A DNA stretch of 64,000 nt from Deltaproteobacteria bacterium (GTDB lineage: Bacteria; Desulfobacterota_D; UBA1144; Nemesobacterales; UBA2774): assembly GCA_040223695.1 (NCBI GenBank), contig JAVKFU010000018.1, positions 434,001 through 498,000 of the forward strand. Direction: 5' to 3'. The notes beneath the pieces are model-generated. The model saw only the letters and a program-made list of their open reading frames with translations, was not told the DNA's origin and made no database searches. Shown here piece after piece: positions 27,309-35,639 of the stretch. The position numbers and the translations under genes were made by a program. Numbering within the stretch: position 1 is the first letter of the stretch; every line of letters begins with the position of its first letter.

Positions 27309-28087
27309 CCTTTATCGAGCCTGAAGCTGATAGGTACAGTGACCCAGCTCGCGACCTCCCTTCCGTCTTCCGTGCCGGGGATGAAAACCCAGCTTTTTAC
27401 CGCTTCGAGCGCCGTTTCGTCCAGCACTTCATAGCCTGAGGGTTTTGCAAGCTCGATTTTGCCGACCCTGCCGTTCTCCAGCACATAGACTCTCAAATGC
27501 ACTTCCCCTTCGTAACCCCTTCTGCGGGCTGTTGCCGGATACCTCGGCGCCGGATTTATTTTATAATCGGGCCGGGCGGATTTTTTGACTCCGGCACTTG
27601 TGACCGGATTTGTAGCGGCTTCTCCTGACTCCCCCTTTTTTTCGATCGCCGCTGTTTCATTTCCGGCGGTTTGAAGTCCTTTATTTCTATCCGGCCCCTG
27701 ATTCGCGCTCGTAGCCGAATTCTCTTCATCTGTAAGAGCCTGTTTTTTCTCACCGGTTTGTATATTTCGATTGACTGCGGCGGAAGGGCTTCTCTCTACG
27801 GCTTTCGCGGTTGTCAGTTCTTTTTTTTCAGGCTCACCAGGGGATTTTTGTTTTACGGCAGTCTGTTTCACATTATTCTTAACGGACTCCTGTAATTTGG
27901 CTGTTTCGGATTTTTCGGGTTTCGGCCTTGCGCTCCCGGTGTCTTCGCTGCCGACAATGCCCACGATTATAGATCCCGATTTCCTGCCCGCGTCGCTATC
28001 CACAAAATAAACGAGTATAAACGCTATCAATATCACGTGAACGACGACGGAGGGAATGAGGAATTTTCCAAGTCTCGAACGCTTCAT
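27305..28087 (-). CDS. TonB-family energy transducer
   Basis: The protein begins with a cytoplasmic stub and one membrane anchor (LIPSVVVHVILIAFILVYF). A long low-complexity periplasmic spacer rich in Lys, Glu, Thr and Ala follows, then a C-terminal TonB domain (NPAPRYPATARRRGYEGEV, then SGYEVLDETALEAVKSWVF). It transfers proton-motive energy from an ExbBD complex to outer-membrane receptors. ExbB, ExbD and receptors are not in the window. The internal ATG near 28087 places the anchor at the N-terminus and is preferred over GTG 28144. It is coupled to corA by a 4-bp overlap. Confidence 0.87.
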   Translation of the reverse strand: MKRSRLGKFLIPSVVVHVILIAFILVYFVDSDAGRKSGSIIVGIVGSEDTGSARPKPEKSETAKLQESVKNNVKQTAVKQKSPGEPEKKELTTAKAVERSPSAAVNRNIQTGEKKQALTDEENSATSANQGPDRNKGLQTAGNETAAIEKKGESGEAATNPVTSAGVKKSARPDYKINPAPRYPATARRRGYEGEVHLRVYVLENGRVGKIELAKPSGYEVLDETALEAVKSWVFIPGTEDGREVASWVTVPISFRLDKG

Positions 28088-28227
28088 TATAATTTCATGC
28101 CTAGTTGAATATCTGTCATTTTCCGTACTGTCGGCGCTATTCACCGTCAGGCAAGCTGTGATATTTGTAAGCCGCGCAGACAGGGATTATTTTAATAGGA
28201 AATAAAGAGGATGGAAAGGAGCGCGTT

Positions 28228-28578
28228 ATGTTATATATCGCAGTAAAAACTATTTTAACAGCACTGGTAATAGTAGGTATTTCGGAGCTTGGGAAGAGGC
28301 ACACGACTTTTGCGGCCCTGCTCGCGGCGCTGCCGCTCACGTCTCTTCTGGCCATGATATGGCTCTATGTGGACACAGGGGACTCGGGCAGCATAGCGGA
28401 TCTGTCGATAGCGATATTCTGGCTCGTATTGCCGACTCTGCTCTTTTTCCTCATACTCCCCTGGCTGCTGAGAAACGGTTATAACTTCTGGCTCTCCATG
28501 ACGGTCTCTGCCTTGGTGATGATCGCATTTTACGCGGCCTACGCGGCAATCGGCAGGAAAATCGGGCTTCCGCTTTAG
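28228..28578 (+). CDS. DUF3147-family small membrane protein
   Basis: The 116-residue protein has four hydrophobic segments and matches the DUF3147 family (KTILTALVIVGISELGKRH near the start, AALLAALPLTSLLAMIWLY after it). Function is unknown; family members are inner-membrane proteins. GGAAAGGAG precedes the ATG. It is transcribed toward, and converges on, the ECF sigma gene. Confidence 0.8.
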   Translation: MLYIAVKTILTALVIVGISELGKRHTTFAALLAALPLTSLLAMIWLYVDTGDSGSIADLSIAIFWLVLPTLLFFLILPWLLRNGYNFWLSMTVSALVMIAFYAAYAAIGRKIGLPL

Positions 28579-28593
28579 TTGTTCCCGAATGTA

Positions 28594-29172
28594 TTATGCG
28601 GGCTGATCCTCAGGGGATATTATCTCCCTAAGTTTCATCATCCCCGCCCGCATCCAGCTCTTCACTGTCCCGAGCGGCTCATTCATGCGCGCTGAAATCT
28701 CGGTCTGTGTAAGGCCGTGGAAATAGGCAAGCTCGATTGACTCACGCTGCTGCGGGGTGAGCTCCGAAAGGGCGCTTTCGATGAGCTCGCGTTTTTCTCT
28801 AATCTCGGTCTTTTCCTCGGGCGATGAAACCTTGTCTGTAAGCTCGTCGGGAAGGGGATCCTGAATTCTTTTACGTCTCCCTTCCGATCTCAGTTTGTCG
28901 ATTGCCCTGCTTCTGGTGAGCGTTATGAGCCACGCCGACGGAGTGCCGCGCTCGGCCGAGTAATCAAAAGCCCTGTTCCAGACCTGTTTGAATACGTCGA
29001 GTGTGACCTCATCCGCCTCCTGAGTGCTTGAAAGGATCTTGAGGGCCAGCCCGTAAACCTGTGAAATTGTCAGGTCATAGAGCTTTCCGAGAGCGGACTC
29101 GCATTCCTTTGCGATTTTCGTAATGAGCTCCGCAAGCTCTCTCTCTGCACTGTCCCGCGCGCGTTCAGCCAT
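28594..29172 (-). CDS. ECF RNA polymerase sigma factor (SigK-like)
   Basis: The protein has sigma region 2 (LYDLTISQVYGLALKIL, EADEVTLDVFKQVWN, GTPSAWLITLTRSRAIDKLR) and region 4 (LTPQQRESIELAYFHGLTQ, LGTVKSWMRAGMMKLR), with no region 3, as in extracytoplasmic-function sigma factors. It most resembles the SigK-type group. Its probable anti-sigma factor is divergently encoded 264 bp away, an arrangement unlike the usual co-directional operon. ATG 29172 has GGAG 5 nt upstream and is preferred over GTG 29184. Confidence 0.92.
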   Translation of the reverse strand: MAERARDSAERELAELITKIAKECESALGKLYDLTISQVYGLALKILSSTQEADEVTLDVFKQVWNRAFDYSAERGTPSAWLITLTRSRAIDKLRSEGRRKRIQDPLPDELTDKVSSPEEKTEIREKRELIESALSELTPQQRESIELAYFHGLTQTEISARMNEPLGTVKSWMRAGMMKLREIISPEDQPA

Positions 29173-29436
29173 CCGTCTCCACACACACCTGTGTTAACCG
29201 CTCTAATTTAATCAAATCGGGTTATATTGACTATGCCCACTATAAATAGAAAATCTTATTATACAGGCGTTTTTACGCTATTGAAATTTCGCCCGCACCT
29301 ATAATGATAACGCGGTTATAGTATTAATGTGGATTTAAACCGAATGTTAACTCCAGGCGTATATTTAATTAAACGGCGGCTTTATATATAATTTGCATAC
29401 AATCTACCCGAAGAATTTTTTTGGATTGCCCGGACT

Positions 29437-30294
29437 ATGACGGATAAATCGAGAATGGATGAGCTTATCCCTCTTTATGCTCTTGGAGTACTGGAGGGAG
29501 AGGAGCTCAGAGAGGCGGAGAGTCTTCTGGATACACCCAGGGGAAGGGAGCTTCTGAGAGAGTACGAAGAGGTGAATTCGCTTCTGCCCTATGCGGCAAA
29601 GGGTATTTTTCCCTCTCCGGAGCTCAGGAAAAAGCTGCTGGCGGAAATTAAAAAGTCCCACGCCGGGCAGAGGGCCAAAAGCCGGGTTCCTTTTTTCGGG
29701 AAGCTTCAGCCCTTACTGTTCGGTCTCGGGGGAGCGGTTGCCGCCGCGGCAATAGTATTCCTCTTAGTCTGGAATCTTTCGCTGAGGGGAACGCTAAATG
29801 ATCAGCGCGCCCTGGTAGGTGAATTGAACGAGCGCGTTACGGTTCAGCAGGGTGAGATAAAGACTCTCAACAATCTCCTGGCTCTCAAAGAAAGCGAGGT
29901 TGGGAGTCTGGAAACAAAACTCGCGAGCCTCGAAGAGATTACCGAATTCATGGAGGACCCTAATATAGTGCTCATCGCTCTTGAGAGCAGGAAGCCCGAA
30001 ACGGAGGCGGCTGGCAGAGTGCTATGGGACAGGGACGAGAACGATGCGCTCTTTTATTCGCTTAATCTTCCCGTACCTCCTCCGGGAAAAACCTATCAGT
30101 GGTGGGTTGTCGCCGACGGGGATACGAAGAGCGTGGGCGTATTTGAATCGGACAGTGACGGCAACAGCGTTGTGAAGATAGACTCTCTCAGGGAATACGG
30201 AGAGGATATAGATGAGTTCAGGCTGACGCTCGAGCCCGAGGGCGGAGCCGAGACTCCGACAGGGACCGCTTTTCTCTCAGGGCAATCAATTTGA
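29437..30294 (+). CDS. Anti-sigma-K (RskA-like) membrane anti-sigma factor
   Basis: The 285-residue protein has a cytoplasmic N-terminal anti-sigma domain (LIPLYALGVLEGEELREAE, then LLREYEEVNSLLPYAA) without a zinc motif, and one membrane helix near residues 95-112. A coiled coil follows (about 120-165), then a C-terminal RskA domain (NLPVPPPGKTYQWWVVAD, then GVFESDSDGN). Proteins of this type hold an ECF sigma factor at the membrane until proteolysis releases it. Its partner is almost certainly the divergent ECF factor at 28594-29172. No clear ribosome-binding site was seen before the ATG. Confidence 0.88.
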   Translation: MTDKSRMDELIPLYALGVLEGEELREAESLLDTPRGRELLREYEEVNSLLPYAAKGIFPSPELRKKLLAEIKKSHAGQRAKSRVPFFGKLQPLLFGLGGAVAAAAIVFLLVWNLSLRGTLNDQRALVGELNERVTVQQGEIKTLNNLLALKESEVGSLETKLASLEEITEFMEDPNIVLIALESRKPETEAAGRVLWDRDENDALFYSLNLPVPPPGKTYQWWVVADGDTKSVGVFESDSDGNSVVKIDSLREYGEDIDEFRLTLEPEGGAETPTGTAFLSGQSI

Positions 30295-30690
30295 CAGTCG
30301 CAGCTTTGATACTCAAGCATTTACCTGCTTTTTACGAATACACACGAGTGGGATTATCACTCCTATCATGAGATTGCCGTGGCTCCTTCAGAACTTGGCA
30401 ATCTCGGAGTGCTGGAACAGATATATCTGAACTTAAACCCCTCTCGAATTTGGTTTTAAATATGCAGTGCCAGAAGAAATAAGCTTTCGAGACGTCCGAA
30501 TCCTTGCATACTCGAATTCGTTACTCATTCGGAACCGTTCCCTTTTTCTAAGGGGGAAAATGAGTACAAATCCGCCATTTCGCCAAGTTCGCCGGGGTAG
30601 AGGGTGTCGGTGGAAACTTTTTCTTTATCCTAATGCACGCAATATGTGTCTACGATTTCCACAAAACTCCTCAGCATAACAAATAACGTC

Positions 30691-30711
30691 ACCCTGAACT
30701 TGTTTCAGGGT
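30691..30711. repeat. 8-bp-arm palindrome, ACCCTGAA type
   Basis: ACCCTGAA and TTCAGGGT flank a 5-nt loop (CTTGT) and are followed by a T-rich run. A second copy lies at 54831-54851 with loop CTTGA. Confidence 0.75.
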
Positions 30712-30801
30712 CTATTTTTTTTAGTGTTTTGGCGGCACATCACTTACAAAAATTAGTAATTAGGAAGCACCAATGTAATAAGAAAACGCTTGAAAGACGA
30801 G

Positions 30802-30822
30802 ATTCTGAAATAAATTCAGAAT
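30802..30822. repeat. 8-bp-arm palindrome, ATTCTGAA type
   Basis: ATTCTGAA and TTCAGAAT flank a 5-nt loop (ATAAA). Arm length, loop length and the inner TGAA/TTCA match the ACCCTGAA palindromes, with compensating changes in the outer pairs. Confidence 0.7.
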
Positions 30823-30905
30823 GACTAATTGGAAATACTTCCCGACATTACGACAGTCTTTCGGGGTACAGGTCTGTCCCGCCTGTCGCAAACTACTAAA
30901 ACGCT

Positions 30906-31075
30906 GTCATTGCGAGAAAGGTTTCGAGGAACACGAGGAACCGGACGCCATTGGCTAATTCCGTGTACGTGTTTATACCTTGAGTCATAGTTAATGAAAC
31001 TAAACGAAGTAACGAAGCAATCTCTCTTCTATGAGATTGCCGCGCCTCGCGTAATACGCTCCGCTCGCAATGACA
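30906..31075. repeat. GTCATTGCGAG / GCAATCTC inverted-repeat element
   Basis: TGTCATTGCGAG at the left and CTCGCAATGACA at the right form the outer arms. GCAATCTC and GAGATTGC form an inner hairpin near 31016-31040. Shorter or partial copies occur at 34389, 39308, 39687, 39833, 46240 and 46569. Confidence 0.7.
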
Positions 31076-31290
31076 GGGAAAAGACAGCATCGCCACGGCC
31101 GCTAGCGTGGACTCGCGATGACGGGAGAGAGCTCACGCTTTTATAAAGCGGTGAATCATGCTGACCCTCCGGCGTTAATCTGGATACCCGGCAGGGGCAA
31201 AAATGCCTTGCATTTTCGGTCAACATATTTTAAATTCTCTATGGGTGTTGGTGACACAATAAATGTTACAAATATAAGTCGGAGGAAGTT

Positions 31291-32700
31291 ATGGCAAAGA
31301 ATGGTAAAGGTAACGGGAAAGGGGACGGAAAATTCAAATTGAGCGAAAGGTATGAGGAGGCTTTGAACTACCCGCTTTTCGACTCTATATTCAACCGCCG
31401 CTCCCGGAGGTTCGGACTGGGGATGAAGCTCGAGGATACTACGCTCGGCTTTGAATCCCAATACGATCCGATACCGCTTGAGGAGATGGAGGAGGCGCTT
31501 CTAGTATGGTCGGGAACAGGTCTTACGGGGCTCTGTCTCGCCGATCTCCCGCCCGAGACCGGTATTGACCTTCTCTGCCAGTGGACGGGGCGCACCTGGC
31601 CGTCGGCCTGCAACAATCACGGTACGGAACTGTTCTTCACGAATGACGAGGGGCTGTATCATGTGGATGTAAAACACATGCTTCCGAAGAGTCACGAACT
31701 GGATATGTTTTTCAAGATGGACCGCGAAGAAAAGATAGAGCGGGTGCTGGAGCTCTACCGGGAGAGCCTGGTTAAGCTCGAGGACGGAAGAGCCGACCTC
31801 CCGGATCGTATGCCGGGACTTTTCGAATTTAACCAGTGGAATACTAACAAACCGGGAACGTCTGTTTTCATACCCGTTACGGACGTAACCGAAGAATACA
31901 TAAACCTGCTGCATCTCTACTGCAGCCATTCGTACGGATTTACTATTATCGACGACCTCACCGGAAAGCCCGCGGGGGTGGATAAATGGATAAAGAAGGG
32001 GAGGCTCAAGGACAGCGTCAAGATGTCGCTATTTGACCTCGAAGTGAGGATTCTGACAGGGCTTAACGTGGAGCAGGCTTTTATCTGCCAGAACATGAGC
32101 CTCGCGCTTCAGGCTCTGGGCCTCGCCGGATGGACCTTCAGCGGTTTTATCCCCAGATTTGCTATGGGAGCTGCGCCGGACTTGTTCAAGGGGCTCGGAT
32201 TCCGGTTCATTCAGCCGAAAAAGGGCGTACTTGATCCGCCTACCACTATTCCTGTGGGAAGGGACGGTATATTCGAGGGCTATTGCCCGCCTTATTACAA
32301 GAATATGGACGAGGCGATCGACGCGTTTCACGAGCACAAGAACGAAGCCTGGAAACCGGAGAAACCCTTTCCCTATGCAGAGCCCGACAAGCATCTTATG
32401 AGAGCGCCCAAGCCTACCGACACGACAATCCAGATTGTCAAGGACGTTGCCAATTACATCTACGACACGTACGGAAGGTTCCCTGCGTTTGTCGATCCGA
32501 TGTACATGAGACTGGTTTTTCAGGCGATGAACATCGACGTCGAATTCTACGATAAATACTATCCCAAGGGCTCTTACTCAGACATGCACCTGAATGTATT
32601 TCTCGACCATCATCCCGAAGCGAAGGGAAAGGTGGGTGAGAAAGTCGGCGGCAAGGAGGCCAGGGCCAAGAGCGGCGCTAAAAAGAAAATCAAGGCTTAA
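31291..32700 (+). CDS. Uncharacterised protein, possibly nitroreductase-like
   Basis: The 469-residue soluble protein is not firmly recognised. The N-terminal region RRSRRFGLGM followed by PIPLEEMEEALLVWSGTGL resembles the start of nitroreductase/SagB-type flavoproteins, which begin with an RRSxR phosphate-binding stretch. The later FMN-binding features are not obvious. Other stretches (GLFEFNQWNTNKPGTSVFIP, QNMSLALQALGLAGWTFSGF) look conserved but suggest no known family. Both ends are Lys/Gly-rich and low in complexity, the C-terminal tail being strongly basic. GGAGGAAG precedes the ATG. It stands alone between a repeat island and the ihfB-like gene. Confidence 0.7.
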   Translation: MAKNGKGNGKGDGKFKLSERYEEALNYPLFDSIFNRRSRRFGLGMKLEDTTLGFESQYDPIPLEEMEEALLVWSGTGLTGLCLADLPPETGIDLLCQWTGRTWPSACNNHGTELFFTNDEGLYHVDVKHMLPKSHELDMFFKMDREEKIERVLELYRESLVKLEDGRADLPDRMPGLFEFNQWNTNKPGTSVFIPVTDVTEEYINLLHLYCSHSYGFTIIDDLTGKPAGVDKWIKKGRLKDSVKMSLFDLEVRILTGLNVEQAFICQNMSLALQALGLAGWTFSGFIPRFAMGAAPDLFKGLGFRFIQPKKGVLDPPTTIPVGRDGIFEGYCPPYYKNMDEAIDAFHEHKNEAWKPEKPFPYAEPDKHLMRAPKPTDTTIQIVKDVANYIYDTYGRFPAFVDPMYMRLVFQAMNIDVEFYDKYYPKGSYSDMHLNVFLDHHPEAKGKVGEKVGGKEARAKSGAKKKIKA

Positions 32701-32785
32701 TTAAGCATAAAAACTGTAGCGTTTATTAGATTACAGGCGGCAAACCGGAACGGAACTTTATTTCATTAAATGTTGAGTGTAACAC

Positions 32786-32814
32786 TTGACAAACACTTGA
32801 TAATTATCTAAATT
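32786..32814 (+). promoter_or_regulatory. Sigma-70 promoter of the IHF-like gene
   Basis: A perfect TTGACA (32786-32791) is followed after 17 nt by TAAATT (32809-32814). The start codon is 51 nt further on, behind GGAG. Confidence 0.6.
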
Positions 32815-32865
32815 GGATTGAGGGGCGGGCGTTACGGTGCGACTAATGCGGTCTGGAGTTCTATT

Positions 32866-33147
32866 ATGAAGCGTTCAGATATAGAAAAGGAATTAGCCGA
32901 AAAATTTAATCTTCAACCTTCCCAATCCGAGCAGATCCTGGATACCATAATTGAGCATATGACGGAAGTGCTGGAAGACGGAGGGAGAATCGAAATCAGA
33001 GGCTTCGGAAGCTTCTTTACCAAGAGCTACGGCTCTTACGAGGGCAGAAACCCAAGAACGGGGGAGAAGGTTACTGTCTCGGAGAAAAAGCTCCCTCATT
33101 TCAGACCCAGCCGTGAACTGATAGGGAAGCTGAACGGCGAAGAGTGA
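32866..33147 (+). CDS. ihfB: HU/IHF-family DNA-bending protein, IhfB-like
   Basis: This 93-residue protein has the complete HU/IHF fold signature. RIEIRGFGSF in the beta arm, GRNPRTGEKV at the arm tip with the intercalating proline, and LPHFRPSRELIGKL at the end match IhfB more closely than HU. IHF binds DNA as a dimer and bends it sharply, assisting sigma-54 promoters among others. No IhfA partner is in the window, so it could also act as a homodimer. ATG 32866 has GGAG 7 nt upstream; a longer open frame from 32818 is not needed. Confidence 0.9.
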   Translation: MKRSDIEKELAEKFNLQPSQSEQILDTIIEHMTEVLEDGGRIEIRGFGSFFTKSYGSYEGRNPRTGEKVTVSEKKLPHFRPSRELIGKLNGEE

Positions 33148-33229
33148 TAATAGCCGATTTGATATACCCGCAATCTATTTAAGCCTGAGTGAATATATCC
33201 GCGTGATACGTTTTATCCGACCTGGCAGA

Positions 33230-33257
33230 TTGACAATTATGTCTTATCCGATAGCAT
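33230..33257 (+). promoter_or_regulatory. Probable promoter of def
   Basis: TTGACA (33230-33235) is followed after 16 nt by TAGCAT (33252-33257). Only 7 nt separate it from the ATG at 33265, which lacks a Shine-Dalgarno, so a leaderless transcript is expected. Confidence 0.5.
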
Positions 33258-33264
33258 TTTTCAT

Positions 33265-33816
33265 ATGTCTGTAAGAAATATACTTAAATATCCCGACCCT
33301 TTTCTGAGGAAGAAGTGCGGTGTCGTCGAGGAAATAGACGACGATATCCTGAGGCTCCTCGACGATATGGCGGAGACTATGTACGACGCTCCGGGTGTGG
33401 GGCTCGCGGCCCCTCAGGTGGGCGTGGATAAGAGGATAATCGTTGTCGATATAACTCCCGCGAATAGGGAAGGGGAAGAGGAAGTCGAATACGAAGGCCC
33501 TGGCCTTATAGAGCTAATAAACCCTGAAATTACATCAGCCTCGGGGGAGGTTACGGGGGAGGAGGGGTGCCTCAGCATTCCGGGGTTCGTGAGCGATGTA
33601 AAAAGAAAAAATAAAATCGTGCTTGAGGGATACAACCGGGAGGGCGAGCTTCTTGAGATAGAGGCCGAGGATTTACTCGCCCGTGTTTTCCAGCACGAAA
33701 TTGACCACCTTGACGGAATTCTTTTCATAGACAGGCTAAGCCGCCTGAAGCGCGAGCTTCTCAAGAGCAAGATCGAAAAGGCTTTTGGTAAAGAGGAAAG
33801 GTATGCGGCGGTCTGA
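33265..33816 (+). CDS. def: Peptide deformylase
   Basis: This metalloenzyme removes the formyl group from nascent protein N-termini. All three motifs are present: GVGLAAPQVGV, EEGCLSIPG with the metal-binding Cys, and HEIDHLDG with the two His ligands and catalytic Glu. At 183 residues it is slightly longer than E. coli Def because of a short acidic insert (NREGEEEVEYEG). No fmt gene follows, unlike the common def-fmt order. The start has no ribosome-binding site and lies just after a promoter. Confidence 0.96.
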   Translation: MSVRNILKYPDPFLRKKCGVVEEIDDDILRLLDDMAETMYDAPGVGLAAPQVGVDKRIIVVDITPANREGEEEVEYEGPGLIELINPEITSASGEVTGEEGCLSIPGFVSDVKRKNKIVLEGYNREGELLEIEAEDLLARVFQHEIDHLDGILFIDRLSRLKRELLKSKIEKAFGKEERYAAV

Positions 33817-34020
33817 GTTTAGTTGTTTCGTATTTGTCATCTAACTGCTTTATTCCCTTCTGAAATTTATTAAACGGCAAGACTGGCTTCGCAGAGTTTA
33901 TCGAAGGGCTCGATACGACACCCCCACCCGGATCCCCCTTTTTATGGGGAGGAAATTAGTTGTACATGGTTGAGATAAGCGGGGGAGATGACCAGCACAT
34001 ATTCGGTGGATAATGATATT

Positions 34021-34338
34021 TTCCTTTTCTTGATAAAAAGAAACAAAAATCACCGACTGCACAGAATGTGGCTAAATATATCTTAATTAAGTCTAAAATC
34101 TTTTAATACTACCGCAGTTAGCATATTGGTTTAGTGTAGCAGGACTAAGGACGTTATTTGGTATTTAGTGCCTATTACCAGTTTTGCCTTCGTCCTAAGG
34201 CGACCGATTGCGCACTCGTTTGCAATCGTTGCTTGTTCGGAATCGTCCCGTAAAAGATTTTTACGTCTTAATAATCTATATTCTTCACGCCAATTCTGTA
34301 ATGTCGGAAAACGAAAAGGCAAAAGACGGGATTGCCGC
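34021..34338. repeat. Large palindromic element, copy A (with loop insert)
   Basis: It starts TTTTCTTGATAAAAAG and has the arms ACAGAATGTGGC (34061-34072) and GCCAATTCTGT (34289-34299), with inner arms AATCTTTTA and TAAAAGATT. Unlike the other three copies, the centre holds about 140 extra bp, including the stem CGATTGC/GCAATCG (34205-34228). Confidence 0.75.
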
Positions 34339-34388
34339 GAGGAGTCTCTCCTGAGTTTATCGAAGTGCTCTTAATGACACGCTCACTC

Positions 34389-34443
34389 GTCATTGCGAGC
34401 CGAAGGCGAAGCAATCTCTTCTTGTATCTTGAGATTGCCGCGG
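34389..34443. repeat. GTCATTGCGAG / GCAATCTC hairpin element
   Basis: GTCATTGCGAG is followed by GCAATCTC (34411-34418) and GAGATTGC (34431-34438), an 8-bp stem. It matches the other island elements. Confidence 0.65.
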
Positions 34444-34447
34444 CTTC

Positions 34448-34476
34448 TAGACAACCCCACTCTTTACACATAGAAT
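34448..34476 (+). promoter_or_regulatory. Sigma-70 promoter of the aminotransferase-pgk-tpiA-secG operon
   Basis: TAGACA (34448-34453) and TAGAAT (34471-34476) are 17 nt apart. The ATG at 34485 follows after 8 nt without a Shine-Dalgarno, so the operon mRNA would be leaderless. Confidence 0.5.
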
Positions 34477-34484
34477 AAATCGCC

Positions 34485-35639
34485 ATGCCGTCGAAGCTGT
34501 CGGAAGGGATATCCCCTTTTTACGTGATGGAGGTTCTGGAAAGGGCAAAGGAGCTTGAAGCCCGGGGTGAGAGTATCGTACATTTCGAAGTAGGGGAGCC
34601 CGATTTTCAAACGCCCGAAGTTATTCGCAGCGAAGCTATAAACGCTATTAAAGACGGGGACACGGGGTACACGCACAGTCTCGGCACGGGAGAGTTGAGA
34701 GAGGCCGTCTCAGATGATTACGAGAAAACTTATGGTGTTAATATCTCGCCCGGAAGGGTCATAATCACTATGGGCAGCTCGCCCGCTCTCTTTCTCTCAA
34801 TGCTCTCGTTGCTTGATGCGGGAGACGAGGTTATAATCACCGACCCCCATTACGCCTGTTACCCGCAGATCATAAAAATAGCCGGGGGCGTTCCCAGAAC
34901 CGTCGGGATATATGAGGAAGAGGCGTACCAGATAGACGTCGGCAGGCTCAAAAAAGCGATTACCCCGAGGACAAAAGCGATATTGATAAACTCCCCGGCG
35001 AACCCGACCGGCGCCGTGCTCAGGCCGGAAGTGATCGGAGAGATCGCGGCACTCGGAGTGCTGGTTATTTCCGATGAAATCTATCACGGGCTCGTTTACG
35101 GGGAGAAGGCGAGCACAATATTCGAATTTACGCACAACGCCATTGCCGTAAACGGCTTCTCCAAGCTCTACTCGATGACCGGCTGGAGGCTCGGTTATTT
35201 TATTGTGCCCGAGCAATTCGTGCGCCCGGTGCAAAAGCTTCAGCAGAACCTCTTTATATCTCCCAACCCGTTTGTTCAGAGGGCTGGCGTGGCAGCTATA
35301 AGAAAGGGAAAGTCGGAGGCGTTCGGGATGGTGGAGCAGTTTGACCGGAGGCGGAAGGTGATGATCGAAGGGTTGAGGGAGCTCGGTTTCAGGCTCGACA
35401 CAGAGCCTGAGGGGGCGTTTTACGTATTCGTAAATGCGGAAGAGCTGGGCCGGGATTCCCGTAAGCTCGCCTTTGATATACTGGAAAAAGCCCGTGTCGC
35501 GGTTACGCCCGGAATCGACTTCGGTGAGGGAGGAGAGAGTTATCTGAGATTCTCCTACGCGACCTCGATAGGCGACATCGAAGAAGGCATAAAGAGGCTC
35601 GGAGATTATATAAACAGATATAAACACGGCGCTGCATGA
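34485..35639 (+). CDS. Class I/II pyridoxal-phosphate aminotransferase
   Basis: The 384-residue protein is a fold-type I aminotransferase of the aspartate/alanine/aromatic group. It has EVGEPDFQTPE near the start, SPANPTGAVL, the PLP-contacting SDEIYHGLVYG, and the Schiff-base lysine in NGFSKLYSMTGWRLGY. The C-terminal arginine region that holds the substrate carboxylate is in YLRFSYATS. The amino donor and acceptor are not predictable. It is the first gene of a tight operon, its stop overlapping the pgk-like start by 4 bp. Coupling of an aminotransferase to glycolytic genes is unusual. Confidence 0.92.
   Translation: MPSKLSEGISPFYVMEVLERAKELEARGESIVHFEVGEPDFQTPEVIRSEAINAIKDGDTGYTHSLGTGELREAVSDDYEKTYGVNISPGRVIITMGSSPALFLSMLSLLDAGDEVIITDPHYACYPQIIKIAGGVPRTVGIYEEEAYQIDVGRLKKAITPRTKAILINSPANPTGAVLRPEVIGEIAALGVLVISDEIYHGLVYGEKASTIFEFTHNAIAVNGFSKLYSMTGWRLGYFIVPEQFVRPVQKLQQNLFISPNPFVQRAGVAAIRKGKSEAFGMVEQFDRRRKVMIEGLRELGFRLDTEPEGAFYVFVNAEELGRDSRKLAFDILEKARVAVTPGIDFGEGGESYLRFSYATSIGDIEEGIKRLGDYINRYKHGAA

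Larger units (their letters stand above)
30295..31290. other. Repeat-rich intergenic island 1
   Basis: About 1 kb without a convincing gene. It holds two short palindromes (30691-30711 and 30802-30822) and one long GTCATTGCGAG...CTCGCAATGAC element (30906-31075). The remainder has no recognised feature apart from the SD of the next gene. Confidence 0.7.
33817..34447. other. Repeat-rich intergenic island 2
   Basis: Contains copy A of the large palindromic element (34021-34338), interrupted by an insert of about 140 bp with its own hairpins, and a GTCATTGCGAG hairpin (34389-34443). No gene is visible. Confidence 0.7.
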
